DNA of 23,109 bases. It comes from Lichtheimia corymbifera B2541. Its lineage: Eukaryota > Mucoromycota > Mucoromycetes > Mucorales > Lichtheimiaceae. The DNA lies in assembly GCA_000697475.1 (NCBI GenBank), contig JNEU01000816.1:1-23109 (forward strand), in the 5' to 3' direction. Positions 1-10,200 of this stretch are shown here, one piece after another. Below the pieces are notes generated by a model. It saw nothing but the letters and a program-made list of their open reading frames with translations. It was not told the origin of the DNA and ran no database searches. Each line of letters starts with the position of its first letter. The stretch's first letter is position 1. A program made the position numbers and the translations under genes.

Positions 1-1772
1 CAAAAAGTACCCTTTACACACCTAAAAACATACCTTTACTACTGATTCCTACACGCTGAATTGACAGCCAATGAGATTAGAGCCCCAAAAAGGTCACAAT
101 AGCCAGTCGGACGTCAGAGCGGGAGTCAAATTGGAATTTAAAGATATAAAAGAAGGGCGTTTCCCCATTTCTTTTTTTTCTCTTTTCTTTTCTTTAGAGC
201 ACTGGCGAGCGGGAGCAGAGTGGTGGTAAGACTTCTAGCTGTCGAAATTCCGTGAACAGAGTCTGTGGCACCTTCCAGGTCTTAAAGGTTTGTTTAGGGG
301 AGGCTTACCTAAGTGCGATCGTTCTTGAGCAGTTCTTTATGTTCTGTTCAAGGGCGGTTGGCTTAAGTATGACCTTTCTCTTTGCAATTCTTTTAAGTTC
401 TGGTTGAGTGCTGCTTTCTCTGTGCCTTGGTCAAGGTTGGTGTCCTTGGCTAAAGGCGGGAATGATGAGGCAAACCTTCTCGTGGTCATTCCTGTGAGTA
501 CACGAGTTGTTGTAGACTTGTGGAAACCAATTGCCTCTTAGTTTTAGTCTTTTTGAATACAAATCATAATAAACTTGAGCTTTTATAAACACGTAATACC
601 TCAAATGAAAGATAAAAGTGCTGTGGTCAACATGAGACCAACGCCGGGTGGGATTATATTGATGGAACACGCTTAAAAACGCGTTTAAAGTTCCCGGACC
701 CGAGTCTTTTGGTTGCATTTTTTCATCGTTTCTGGACAAATGATATATCAAACGATAGAGAAAAGCTGTGCGATCAATATGATGTATATATCGTGGGGCA
801 TATGTTTGAGAGACGTGTGAAGAAGCGCGTTTTTAGTTGGTTGACTCGCCATTTTCACCTTTCTTTGTCCATAGCTACCTCCACCAAATTCCATCCTTTT
901 TACATGAGTTTTACTGCAAAAGATAGAGAAAGGTCATGTGGTTCACATAGTATCAATAAAGTATATGCAAGTTTATTTGGATCATGAGATAAAGTGGTGG
1001 ACAGTATGTGGGGTATGAGACAACAGGAGCAAGCAGTAGTCAACCAGATCGTTAACATTTCCCCCTTCCTTCCTACATGCCGTGCATTCAGCCCTTTTAT
1101 TATTAATTGACACCAAGATCTTGCTATATGCTTGCGGCATGGGTGACTAAAAGCTTTGGAATTTCTGTGGACTCAAGATCGCCATGGCAAGCCCAATTGG
1201 TGCACTCATCAACGTATCCATGGATACCACTGGATGTATATGGTAGATCTGGAGACGCAAGCAGCATTGTAGGCATATGGGATCTGTTGACACGCCCATC
1301 GCAGCAATCGACCCACCTTGATCCCTTCTGTACCTTGGTGTCCGTATATGGCAACGACCTCTTGGATGTGTATGAGCCATGGTTGCCGCCGTCATCAGCA
1401 CTATCATCAAGGATCACAAAGCAGCTGCTACGTGGTTTGGTTCTAGTATTCCAATATCAGTCTTGGCCGTAAAACACCTTTCGTCAAAGATATAATATGC
1501 TCTTTATTAATGCCATCCATTCCATCATCACCATCGTTCTCAACCGTTTTCAAAGACATGGTCGCATCCTTCCTGCTAACGACGTGGCAAGTAATCAAGG
1601 CAACATGGGAGGGACTTCCTTTCCTTGCATGTGATTCTATTCATCCATTATAACCAATATATGACAGACCGAGGTCTGTGATCCTGCTGATATGCTTGCT
1701 GCAAGTTGACAGCGGAGATTCCAGCCTTAAGAGACTGGCACGGCATATCCATGACAACCATTTCTTTCAACA
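1..1772. other. Gene-poor stretch, no recognised gene
   Basis: About 1.8 kb before the first gene I can support. It holds a promoter-like element at its left end, described separately. Several open frames of 85-121 codons lie on both strands at 431-2044, including two overlapping frames on - and one on + over 1107-1472. None matches a family I know, none shows conserved motifs, and open frames occur on both strands over the same bases, which argues against real coding. A 22-codon ATG frame at 339-407 encodes a hydrophobic, signal-peptide-like peptide and could be a first exon or upstream ORF, but I found no downstream exon that continues it. Confidence 0.6.
68..194 (+). promoter_or_regulatory. 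CCAAT/TATA promoter-like region
   Basis: A CCAAT pentamer (68-72) is followed by TATAAAA (145-151) and a pyrimidine tract (about 166-194) ending in CTTTAG, the usual order and spacing of a strong fungal core promoter reading to the right. No gene is recognised downstream, so the transcript could be non-coding, a small spliced gene, or part of a decayed element. The elements are seen directly; the promoter role is inferred. Confidence 0.45.
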
Positions 1773-2926
1773 ATGATTGATGCATCGTATGTTCGCTTAC
1801 TATACAGGCGCATATTGTGTGAGGGTGTCCAATTCTTTGATAATCGAGCAAGGTTTGTACATACAACGAATATGAATATATATGGATAAAGTCGTTTGAC
1901 GACATGTTTGCTTTTATTAGAACGTATATAATAAACCGAACAAGAAACGCATTTCGAAGCTATAAGCAATGTACCGATGAGACACGAATCAAAAACAAGT
2001 GCCGTGAAGCACGAAAGGTAAGCAAGATATATCAAAGTTGCCAATGGAAGAAGCCTGACACGTTGTGGGCATTAGCAATTACACCGACTGGAGAGAGCTA
2101 ATCGCGGCGATCTCAGGAGTGGACTCAAGGTTCTCGAGTTTGCATATGGAAGGCGTGGAAAAACAAGGCATCGACTCTTACGCGTAAGCTGTCTACAAGT
2201 GATGATAGATGATCATGTACTAAGAGCGATATCATTCAGCCTTATGTGCACACGCATTTACCTGCCGAGCTTCCAGTACCTGAGCCTCTTGTGCCGCATG
2301 TTCCTCACACAGCACCACCGCCACCCCTATGTCCACCATTAGCAGCTGTCATTCGTCATACACTCGGTAAAAAACTGGAACCGGAGCTTCCTAAACCTCA
2401 ATTCAAACCTTTACATCCTGGACGTCAAGCAAACCTACTGTGGCGTTGGCGTAGTGATCTTTTGGCTCGTGTTCCGCTACCACTACCATTGCAAATTATA
2501 CACGAGTTGGAACAAAAAGCAGGTGCACCATCGAATGATACCAGTACAACGGGTGGACCCTTGTGGGATGAATTGTATGCAGATCAGTCTACACATGTGG
2601 ATATAATGCACCTTTGTCCGACTACAAAACTTGTACCACTTTCCAAAGTACAGCGTCATCAACAACCTTTGCCAAGTTCACCATCCGTTTATGAAACTGC
2701 CTCCATGATTCGCTTTGTTGATCCGACATTTGATCCATCCCCTGATATCCACGCGAGAACAAGAAGACTGAACAAGAGAAATACAAAGCGACTTTACAAA
2801 CGACTCCTGAAAGAGATTCCATTTCTTACACCTATACCATCAGCATCCAATCTATGGGATTCTAGCATCAAGTATTCGGTTGAATATTCGAAATGGATAC
2901 CAGGCAGTGTTGTGAATGTTTTATAA
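1773..2926 (+). CDS. LYR motif-containing Cup1-like protein
   Basis: Four exons: 1773-1852, 1921-2017, 2076-2183 and 2240-2926, giving 323 aa with all phases closing. The N-terminus holds the LYR motif (residues 10-12, context RLLYRRIL), then FFDNRAR, a basic helix ending NAFRSYK, then LERANRGD and the signature AYGRRGKTRHRLLR. This run of motifs is that of the fungal Cup1-like LYR domain (LYRM family). LYR proteins are small mitochondrial accessory factors that bind acyl-carrier protein and act in Fe-S or respiratory-complex assembly; the exact role of Cup1-like members is not settled. The C-terminal two thirds is proline-rich, then basic (RTRRLNKRNTKRLYKRLL), and not otherwise recognised. 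The start at 1773 is the first ATG in frame with the LYR motif. PWP2 follows on the same strand 242 bp on; AATAAA at 2954-2959 is a plausible polyadenylation signal. Confidence 0.8.
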
Positions 2927-3168
2927 TAATAGATGGAGATTATAGATTGGTAGAATAAAGATGTTGTTTGGAGGAGACCATTTGAAATAAATGCTGTTTT
3001 ATATAAACAAAGAGGAAACATGGTTGTATCTATGTATGTGGGTGGTCGTAATTGTAGCATGAAAGTGATGGCGGGGATTACAATGCATTTTGCTGTCAAT
3101 CGTGACTTGAATCCAAGTTTTTCATGTGGCAGAGCTGAGAGAACCGCATCAGTGTCACTATCTCCCAC

Positions 3169-6100
3169 ATGAAGTCGTCGTTCAAGGTATGGTTTCGATA
3201 CTATGCACGGCATGCAGTGGCTAATCGTAGTCTCCCATAGTTCTCCAACCTTTGTGGCACAGTATACAGTAGAGGCAACCTGATCTTTACTCCCGATGGC
3301 AACTCCATTCTAAGTCCAGTGGGCAATCGAGTATCGATCTTTGATCTCGTCAAGTAAGCTCATATTCAATACGTCGATTCAAGCGAGTGGATACTTACAT
3401 GAATGAACTAGAAATAAGTCCTCGACGTTGCCCATCGAAATGCGAAGGAATATCGTGCGTATTGCTCTTTCTCCAAAAGCAACTATTTTGATCACCGTGG
3501 ATGAAAGTAAGATGGATAGATTGAAATCGATATATACGATAGGCATAACCTTTTAACAATGGCCTTGTTATGTAGCTGGACGAGCCTTACTCATCAATCT
3601 GCCGCGACGTGTTGTTATCAGCCATTTCAATTTCAAAAAGCCTATCACTGCGATCGAATTCAGCCCTGACAGTAAATGGATCGCTGTCAGTGATGAACGA
3701 CATTTACAAATTTGGAAAGCACCTGGATTCAACCGTGAATATGCTCCTCTCGTATTACACAAGACATTCGGTGGTCATTACGATGATATTCTTAATATCA
3801 CATGGAGTCCTGATTCCAAGCAAGTATATCCATGGCTGTTTTGTATCATGGTCTAATCAAAGGATCTTTATTCTAGGTATATACTCACTTCCGCAGCTGA
3901 TATGACTGTTCGCGTGTTTCGAATGGATGCCCCAAAAGATTATTATCCACAAGCATTGGCTGGACATCGTGGTGCAGTGATGGGAGCTTGGTTCTCTGAA
4001 GATATGCAAAATGTAAGAATGATCCATATGGAAAAAAATGGGCAAACAATTGATGTTTATGGGTAATAGATATACACAGTGAGCAAGGACGGCGCTCTTT
4101 TCCATTGGCGTTATACCAGCAGAGCAGCTCTCACTCAAGATAGTTCTGATGAAGAAGATGTGGATATGGAATTGGACGAGAACAAGCGTAAAGATCGAGT
4201 GCAATGGCGAATTTCATCAAAACACTTTTTCATGCAAACGGGTTCCAAGGTTCGATCTTGTCAATTTTTTGCACCAAGCAATTTGATGGTCGTTGGATTC
4301 AGCAATGGCATTTTCGGCCTTTATGAACTCCCTGGTTTTACAAATATTCATACTCTAAGGTATGGATATCATTCATAGGTGACAAGGGACAAACCTTTTG
4401 ACTGACTGGCACCCACCCTCCTCATTTGTGTAGCATTACACAGCATAAGATTGATACGGTTGCCATCAACAGCACTGGCGAATGGTTGGCGTTTGGTTCT
4501 CCGACACTTGGTCAGCTTTTGGTTTGGGAGTGGCAATCCGAGACCTATGTTTTGAAGCAACAAGGCCATTTCTACAACATGAGCTCGTTATCTTATTCTG
4601 CGGATGGTCAAACAATTGCCACTGGTGGTGATGATGGAAAAGTCAAAGTATGGAACGCTACGTCAGGTTTTTGCTTTGTGACGTTCAGTGACCACAAGAG
4701 CAATGTTACCGCTGTTGATTTTGCCAAGCAAGGCAAGGTGCTATTTTCATCCAGTCTTGATGGCACTGTGCGAGCATTCGATTTGGTGCGTTACAGAAAC
4801 TTCCGAACATTTACCAGCCCCAACCCTGTCCAGTTTTCATGCTTGGCAGTCGACCCTAGTGGTGAAATGGTGTGTGCAGGAACCATCGACACATTCGAGA
4901 TCTATTTATGGAGCGTACAAACCGGCAAATTACTCGACATTCTCGCTGGACACGAAGGACCTATCAGCTCATTAGCCTTTTCTTCGAATGGCATGATGCT
5001 TGTCAGTGGAAGTTGGGATCACACAGCACGAACATGGGACATCTTTGGACGCAATAAGCACGTTGAGAGTTTACAACACCAGAACGAAGTTTTAGCTGTC
5101 GCTTTTCGACCGGACGGCAAAGAAATTGCATCAGCTACTCTGGATGGACAAATATCATTATGGGACGTTGATTTGGCAAAGCAAGTGGGAACGATTGAAG
5201 GACGTAAAGACATTGCTGGAGGTCGACGATTAGCTGATCGCACCACGGCGGAGAATTCATCCTCAGGCAAATGCTTCAACTCGATTTGTTATACAGCTGA
5301 TGGTAGCAGTATCATTGGTGGCGGCAACAGCAAATACATTTGTATATACGACATTGAAACCAAGGTTCTCGTCAAAAAGTTCCAAATATCCTGCAATCTC
5401 TCCTTGGATGGCACACAAGAATACTTGAATTCAAAAAATATGACCGAGTTTGGAAGCAAAGAGTTAATGGATGACGATGATCCATCAGATGTGGAAGATC
5501 GGTTGGATCGTACATTGCCTGGTGCTCAACGAGGCGATTTATCTGTACGTCGTACCCGACAAGAAGCACGAACCACAGCTGTGCGATTTTCACCCACAGG
5601 ACGAGCATGGGCAGCAGCAACGACCGATGGTCTTTTGATTTATTCTTTGGACGATGCTATTATGTTTGATCCTTTTGATTTGGAAACCGATATCACGCCT
5701 GACACAGTGTTGGAAGCATTGCAGGACAAGGAATATCTTCGATCTTTGTGTATGGCGTTCCGCTTGAATGAGAAATCAGTGCTGCATACTGTATTTGAAT
5801 CGATTCCTCCATCTTCAGTCGATCTTGTCGCACGCAGCTTATCCGAGAAATACCTTGACAAGCTTATGCAGTTTATCGGCTCACACATGGAAAAGAGCCC
5901 ACATATCGAATTTCATTTAATGTGGATCGTGAGTGTCATGACGCATCATGGTCGCTATCTCAAGGAGCACCGTGGAGAATACCAATCCATGTTCCGCACG
6001 CTTCACAAGAGCATCAGCCGAGTTCGAGAGGACATTGCAAACTTGTAAGTATAAGCGATCTTAAAAATGGACTCGTGTATCTAATGCATCTTTGATATTT

Positions 6101-6186
6101 ATAGGTGTGATAATAATCTGTACACTCTGAGATACCTCTTGAAGCAAGGCACACTGGCTGCAAATAGCAATGTGACATCCCAATAG
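3169..6186 (+). CDS. PWP2: Periodic tryptophan protein 2 (UTP-B, SSU processome)
   Basis: Eight exons: 3169-3186, 3241-3353, 3412-3506, 3576-3819, 3877-4012, 4070-4359, 4434-6044 and 6105-6186, giving 862 aa, close to the family's usual length. PWP2 is a nucleolar WD40 protein of the UTP-B subcomplex; with U3 snoRNP it is needed for early 18S pre-rRNA cleavage. The first exon codes only for MKSSFK and runs into FSNLCGTVYSRGNL, the characteristic PWP2 N-terminus. Tandem WD40 blades fill most of the protein (for example GGDDGKVKVWN, SGSWDHTARTWD). An acidic insert (DSSDEEDVDMELDE) lies in exon 6. The region around residues 710-830 is the helical Utp12 domain that pairs UTP-B subunits. The fourth intron starts GC rather than GT. 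The gene converges with the phosphatase gene, whose stop codon lies 114 bp away. Confidence 0.95.
3820..3876 (+). other. GC-AG intron in PWP2
   Basis: This 57-nt intron begins GCAAGT and ends TTCTAG. Only this boundary keeps the reading frame (SPDSK joined to YILTSAADMTVRVF). Using the nearby GT at 3824 puts the next exon in a frame that hits a stop after a few codons. GCAAGT is the standard form of the rare GC donor. Confidence 0.8.
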
Positions 6187-6300
6187 TAAATAGAAGCATA
6201 ATTCCTCTTCCAATGCATATGTAATAGTACTAGATCCAAAAAGCATAAATCGTTCATTTGCCAAGAAAGTTACAGAACTTTATATAGAGAAAAAGTGAAC

Positions 6301-7766
6301 TTATTGAGGGCATCTATTGTATTGGACTACGGCATACTTGCCACTGCATCGCCATTCAAGGGGAGTAGCATGTTTTTCAATTTCTTCCTTCACGCCTTCC
6401 TTCAATCCAACGATTGTATCGGCCTTGTTCGTGCGAAGAGAGACAACGTTTGTGAATTCCTCTGCCATGTGGACACCAATAGCTGTTCTAAATGGCGTGG
6501 TCACAGGCCAGTCGCAATCATATACCAGCTTGCGGAAGTTTAGGTCGCCTTTGAAAATGACGAGGTCAGATTGCTTCAAGTCGTCAAATAGATCAGGAGC
6601 CTCGGTCTTGAGCATCCAATAAGAAAGGCCTGTACACCAGAATTGATGTGCGCGAACAACGAGACGACCGTCTTGGATATAGGTTTTCCAACGATTCACC
6701 ATTGTTTCCAAGGCTTCAAAATCCTCAGATGATCGCTTATCGTGGTCAGGGAAGAAGGTGCGATCCAAGCAGGCATCGAGAAGAATTGGGATATCTTGAG
6801 GAATGACATCAGAGACAAACCAAGGAATGGTCTTGCAGTTGAATACGATCTTTGAAGCTTTGCCAGATTGTATTAACCAATCGGCCAATATCAAGTCCAC
6901 ATAGACCTCGAAACCTTTTTGTAAACAAGCATGAGAATAAAAAATTGGATGATATGGACAATGACGTACCAGAGTTATCGAGAACGAAATCAACACGGCC
7001 ATCCTTGAGCGTTTTGAGCTTTTCCCAGATCTCATCAATGTTATCCACCAAAATGTGCTTCTTTTGCTCTGCCAACTTTTCCTTTTCAACGGCTTGTAAA
7101 CGCTTGATATCTTCTTCGGTCATATTGGTCAAAAGACTGAGATCGGTAGCATTGCCCCACAAGCAGACTTGAAGAAGTTCTTGATAGACCAATTCCTTGC
7201 GTTCATCTGACATGGGTTGAATCATTTCAGGCATCTTGCGTGCAAGATCAAACACCGAACCATGGGATCCACGAAATGTTGCCAGCTTTTGTTCACCAAA
7301 AGGATCATAAGACTTCCAAAAGTGACTCATGATATAGATCTCTCGAAGACGGCGATAAAGATAGCACTCATTGAATAACCAAGTTCCCGAGAACCAGGTA
7401 ACACCAGCGAAATACTGCGAAATGTGGCGATTCCAGTCATCCACGTCAGAATCCTTGTCCAAGAGTAAGCTAACAGCAGCATAATCCATCAGTTGATGAT
7501 ATTCCCCAATGTCCTTAACGTTGTCTATACCGTAAAGGTTTGTCGCCCGCAATCTCGTTCTTCAATGTTGTAATAGATTCCAGGATTTCCTTGCCTTCCC
7601 GTCGCGCATCAGCATTGTCGTTCTTCTCCATTGCAGTCTTGAAGTCATTGAACGCATTGTCGATAATGTTTGGCCAACGTCTCACGGTACTATCCCAAGC
7701 GAAACTGCCCTTATCGGTTGCTCGGTAAGCGGGGAAAGGTGGGTTGTTGGGTGCCGAGGAAACCAT
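6301..7766 (-). CDS. ARMT1: DUF89/ARMT1-type damage-control phosphatase
   Basis: Three exons on the minus strand: 7766-7531, 7469-6970 and 6914-6301, giving 449 aa, the usual family length. DUF89 subfamily III enzymes (human ARMT1, yeast YMR027W/Hrt2) are metal-dependent phosphatases that act on reactive sugar phosphates such as fructose-1-phosphate. A carboxyl-methyltransferase activity has also been proposed for human ARMT1. Visible motifs in order are DKPLR, WNRHI, ECYLYRRL, LWGNATDLSL, the metal-site block VLDNSG (ending at residue 246) with DLILADW, KTIPWFVSD, HQFWCTG, FKGDLNFRKL and a C-terminal GKYAVVQYN. All expected motifs are present. The first intron (7470-7530, 61 nt) has a GTATAG donor, a TTAG acceptor and a CTGAT branch-like site. 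Its removal restores the family alignment, so the apparent frameshift there is not real. The product is probably cytosolic; no targeting signal is evident. Confidence 0.93.
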
Positions 7767-8608
7767 TGTGGGGTGTGTGTGTCGAAAGAGAAGAGTCGGT
7801 ATTCAGCGGGAAATCTGATTATCTACGCGTGTCAAATCGTTAGCTTGTGAAACCTCGCCTATGCCAACTATGACGCATTCGATTGTTTAGTGGACATCAA
7901 CTATTAGCAAGCATTTGTATATCTTTTCCCCCACCGTGTAATTAATCAGATAAAACAAGCTAGCAAAGTGGGGGTGAGTAATAATAAACAATCTTGCTTT
8001 AAGCTATCTTCCCATTGTCTTCTTCATCGTGAGATTCATCCAGGTCATGAAAGGAAAGAATGGATGTATCATATCATATTGACACATGGTATGTATGGGG
8101 TACGTCAAGCAACGTATTTAAAAAGGAAGGTTGCATTTGTTAATACGTAAGCGTCATGGTTGTTGTTGTCAACATCTTCGTCACACCTACATCACGAAAA
8201 CTAACAATGCATAACTATTCTCCCTAAGTTACGTATTGTTGATGCATATTAAATGATGGCGCCCTTTATGAGGTATTCAAGCAATGTGTTGGTGATGGTG
8301 CAGCGTCAGCAGCCTAAAAAACGCACCATGGGTAAGGAACGTTTGTAGGTAGGTAAGGGACCTACATGAACCACATCCCTATAAGTAAGGCTTAAACTGT
8401 GTCTATGACAAGACCACCGTATGTAATACATCAATTCTCATGTCATTCACATCATGAGCAGGACACATATTAGGTCGTGTTTATTGATTCTGAAATAGAA
8501 GAGTGCTATGGCTGGATTCTCAAAGATGAAGCATATACTGGATAATCAGGTCATCTGCTTAAAGCATTATGTATAATGATAATCTTTTATTCTTTTTGTA
8601 TATAGTGG
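7767..8608. other. Intergenic region, phosphatase promoter and MSP1 3' end
   Basis: 842 bp without a recognised gene. It should contain the promoter of the phosphatase gene (reading left) and the terminator of MSP1. CCCCCAC (7928-7934) and GTGGGGG (7968-7974) form a 7-bp inverted pair. A short open frame at 7968-8150 has no ATG supported by context and no recognisable content. I see no tRNA or other structured RNA by eye. Confidence 0.6.
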
Positions 8609-9952
8609 TTAATCCAGGTTCTCTTGCTGAACCGTGGTATCTGTATCTCTTCGGGTGTAGCTGTAGGTCTTTGAGTTGGTCTCGTCATAAGAGTAAAAAT
8701 CAGCCAATGTCAGTGGTCTTGTGTTGATATTCTATAGGTATGCATTTTGATTAGCATTCAACTGCTAGGAACCAATACCATCCACTTACGGTGATATCAA
8801 TATCCAAAAGCTGGTTGCCATCCGTTGCATCTGTATCCTTTTGGACCGAACGAACATATTCACGAATGGGGATCATGGCTGCATTGCGACAAAGTTCTTT
8901 GAGGTCACTTCCAGAGCAATCTGCGGTACGCTTTAAGAGTTCATTCATATCAAAGTCAGGTGCCAGCTTGATATCTTGAAGTAGCTGTATTACAATGCAT
9001 CATGAGAACCGTGTCAACATGGAAAATGACGTATAATGGCTTACCAACTCGAGGATGCTTCGTCGTTGATCTTCGGATGGGAGTCTAACTGCAAAACGCT
9101 TTGGCATTCTTCGAAGAATAGCAGAGTCGATGTCGTTGGGTCTATTGGTTGCACCGAGCACAACAATGCGCATATCATCACCAGTTGTCAAGCCATCCCA
9201 CAGACTCATAAATTCAGCCTTCATCATGCCTGTGGTTTCATGATCGGTGCTTCGTCGTTCTCGTAAGAAGGAGTCGATTTCGTCAATAAAGACAATGGCT
9301 GGTTGTAACTTGCGAGCAAGAGAAAATAAAGCGGCGACCAGCTTATTGGATTCACCATAGTATTTGTCGGTCAGCGTGGAAACGTGGAGGTTGATAAATG
9401 TCGCATTGCTTTCCTTGGCAAGAGCCTTGGCTAACATGGTTTTACCACAGCCTGGAGGACCATACAATAAAACACCCTTTGGAGCACCAAGCAAGCCGGA
9501 TGCTGAAGTGAATAATTCTGGATAGCACAAAGGATAAATGACGCTCTCTCGCAAATCTTGTACAATGTGATCCAATCCACCAATTTCTGTCAAAAATTAA
9601 GATTTAGATGAAGCCCATCATTTACCCCACCACCCCCCCAATGACAAGCTTACGTTTGAATGTCACATGAATTTCATCTGGGTGAACCACTTCAGCGGCG
9701 ATGATTTGCTCATATTCGGTCAGCTTGAGATCCTTGACCTAAGGGAAGAAATCAATATTAATACATGTATGCATATCTACATCCAACATGTCAATGATCA
9801 CTTACACCAAGCTTTCCAAGCACTTTTGAACTCTTATTCTTGGCTTCTTGTTTCTTGGCTTTGGTAGGATCAAGCGAGCCCACTATCCACTTGAAGGCAA
9901 AATAAAAGGCAACCTGTGATAGTGCAAAAACCGCAACTACAATAAAACCCAT
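8609..9952 (-). CDS. MSP1: MSP1/ATAD1 membrane-anchored AAA extractase
   Basis: Five exons on the minus strand: 9952-9806, 9738-9654, 9586-9045, 8984-8790 and 8731-8609, giving 363 aa, almost exactly the yeast length. MSP1 sits in the outer mitochondrial and peroxisomal membranes and pulls out mislocalised tail-anchored proteins. Residues 2-24 form one hydrophobic segment, followed by [14 protein letters not shown], as in ATAD1. The linker helix [13 protein letters not shown] precedes the AAA core: IGGLDH, Walker A GPPGCGKT (120-127), pore-loop region TDKYYGES, Walker B IVFIDE (175-180, E180 catalytic), sensor-1 GATNRP (N225) and arginine fingers in LRRMPKRF. The C-terminal helical domain has [13 protein letters not shown]. 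All catalytic elements are intact. An in-frame TAG lies immediately before the ATG, so 9952 is the first possible start unless a non-obvious upstream exon exists. NUP155 diverges upstream. Confidence 0.95.
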
Positions 9953-10200
9953 CTATTAGTGAATAGCGCAAGGCTATATCAACCTCTTTGCCTTTTACCA
10001 TCGGCTGCGTAACGTTTAGTTTCAGGCCGTTGCCACCAAGATTGCACCATCTGGACGAATTGGACAATGTCAGAGTGAAGGACAAGGCTAAGAACGAGTC
10101 ACTCTTCTCTCCCAGCCGTCAACCGTATAAAACGGCAGATTTGGGAACCCGTGGCGCGCTTCCAGACAACGACAACCTTGCACAGAATCTGATCTACACG
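9953..10200. promoter_or_regulatory. Divergent promoter MSP1 / NUP155
   Basis: These 248 bp separate the two start codons. TATAAAA at 10126-10132 reads toward NUP155, 69 bp before its ATG. No clear TATA reads toward MSP1. The + frame leading into NUP155 is open from 9988 but contains no ATG before 10201, so this stretch is better read as promoter and 5' UTR than as coding. Confidence 0.6.

Noticed and set aside
1107..1472. 121-codon + frame overlapping two - frames of 87-97 codons
   Set aside because: Three simultaneous open frames, no family motifs, and a non-ATG beginning for the + frame. A hint of a hemerythrin-like start (IIKDH) does not continue.
2246..2926. Stand-alone 226-codon gene starting at GTG
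   Set aside because: It is the last exon (2240-2926) of the LYR-motif gene; the GTG is an internal valine.
7470..7530. Apparent +1 frameshift between the first and second parts of the DUF89/ARMT1 gene
   Set aside because: A 61-nt intron with a GTATAG donor, a CTGAT branch-like site and a TTAG acceptor removes the shift and joins DKPLR to LLLDKDSDVDDWN, as the family alignment requires.
7928..7974. CCCCCAC/GTGGGGG inverted pair as a structured RNA or terminator
   Set aside because: A 7-bp stem with a 33-nt loop in AT-rich DNA is weak, and eukaryotic genes do not use such terminators.
9988..10200. N-terminal extension of NUP155
   Set aside because: The frame is open but has no ATG before 10201 and contains the TATA element at 10126-10132.
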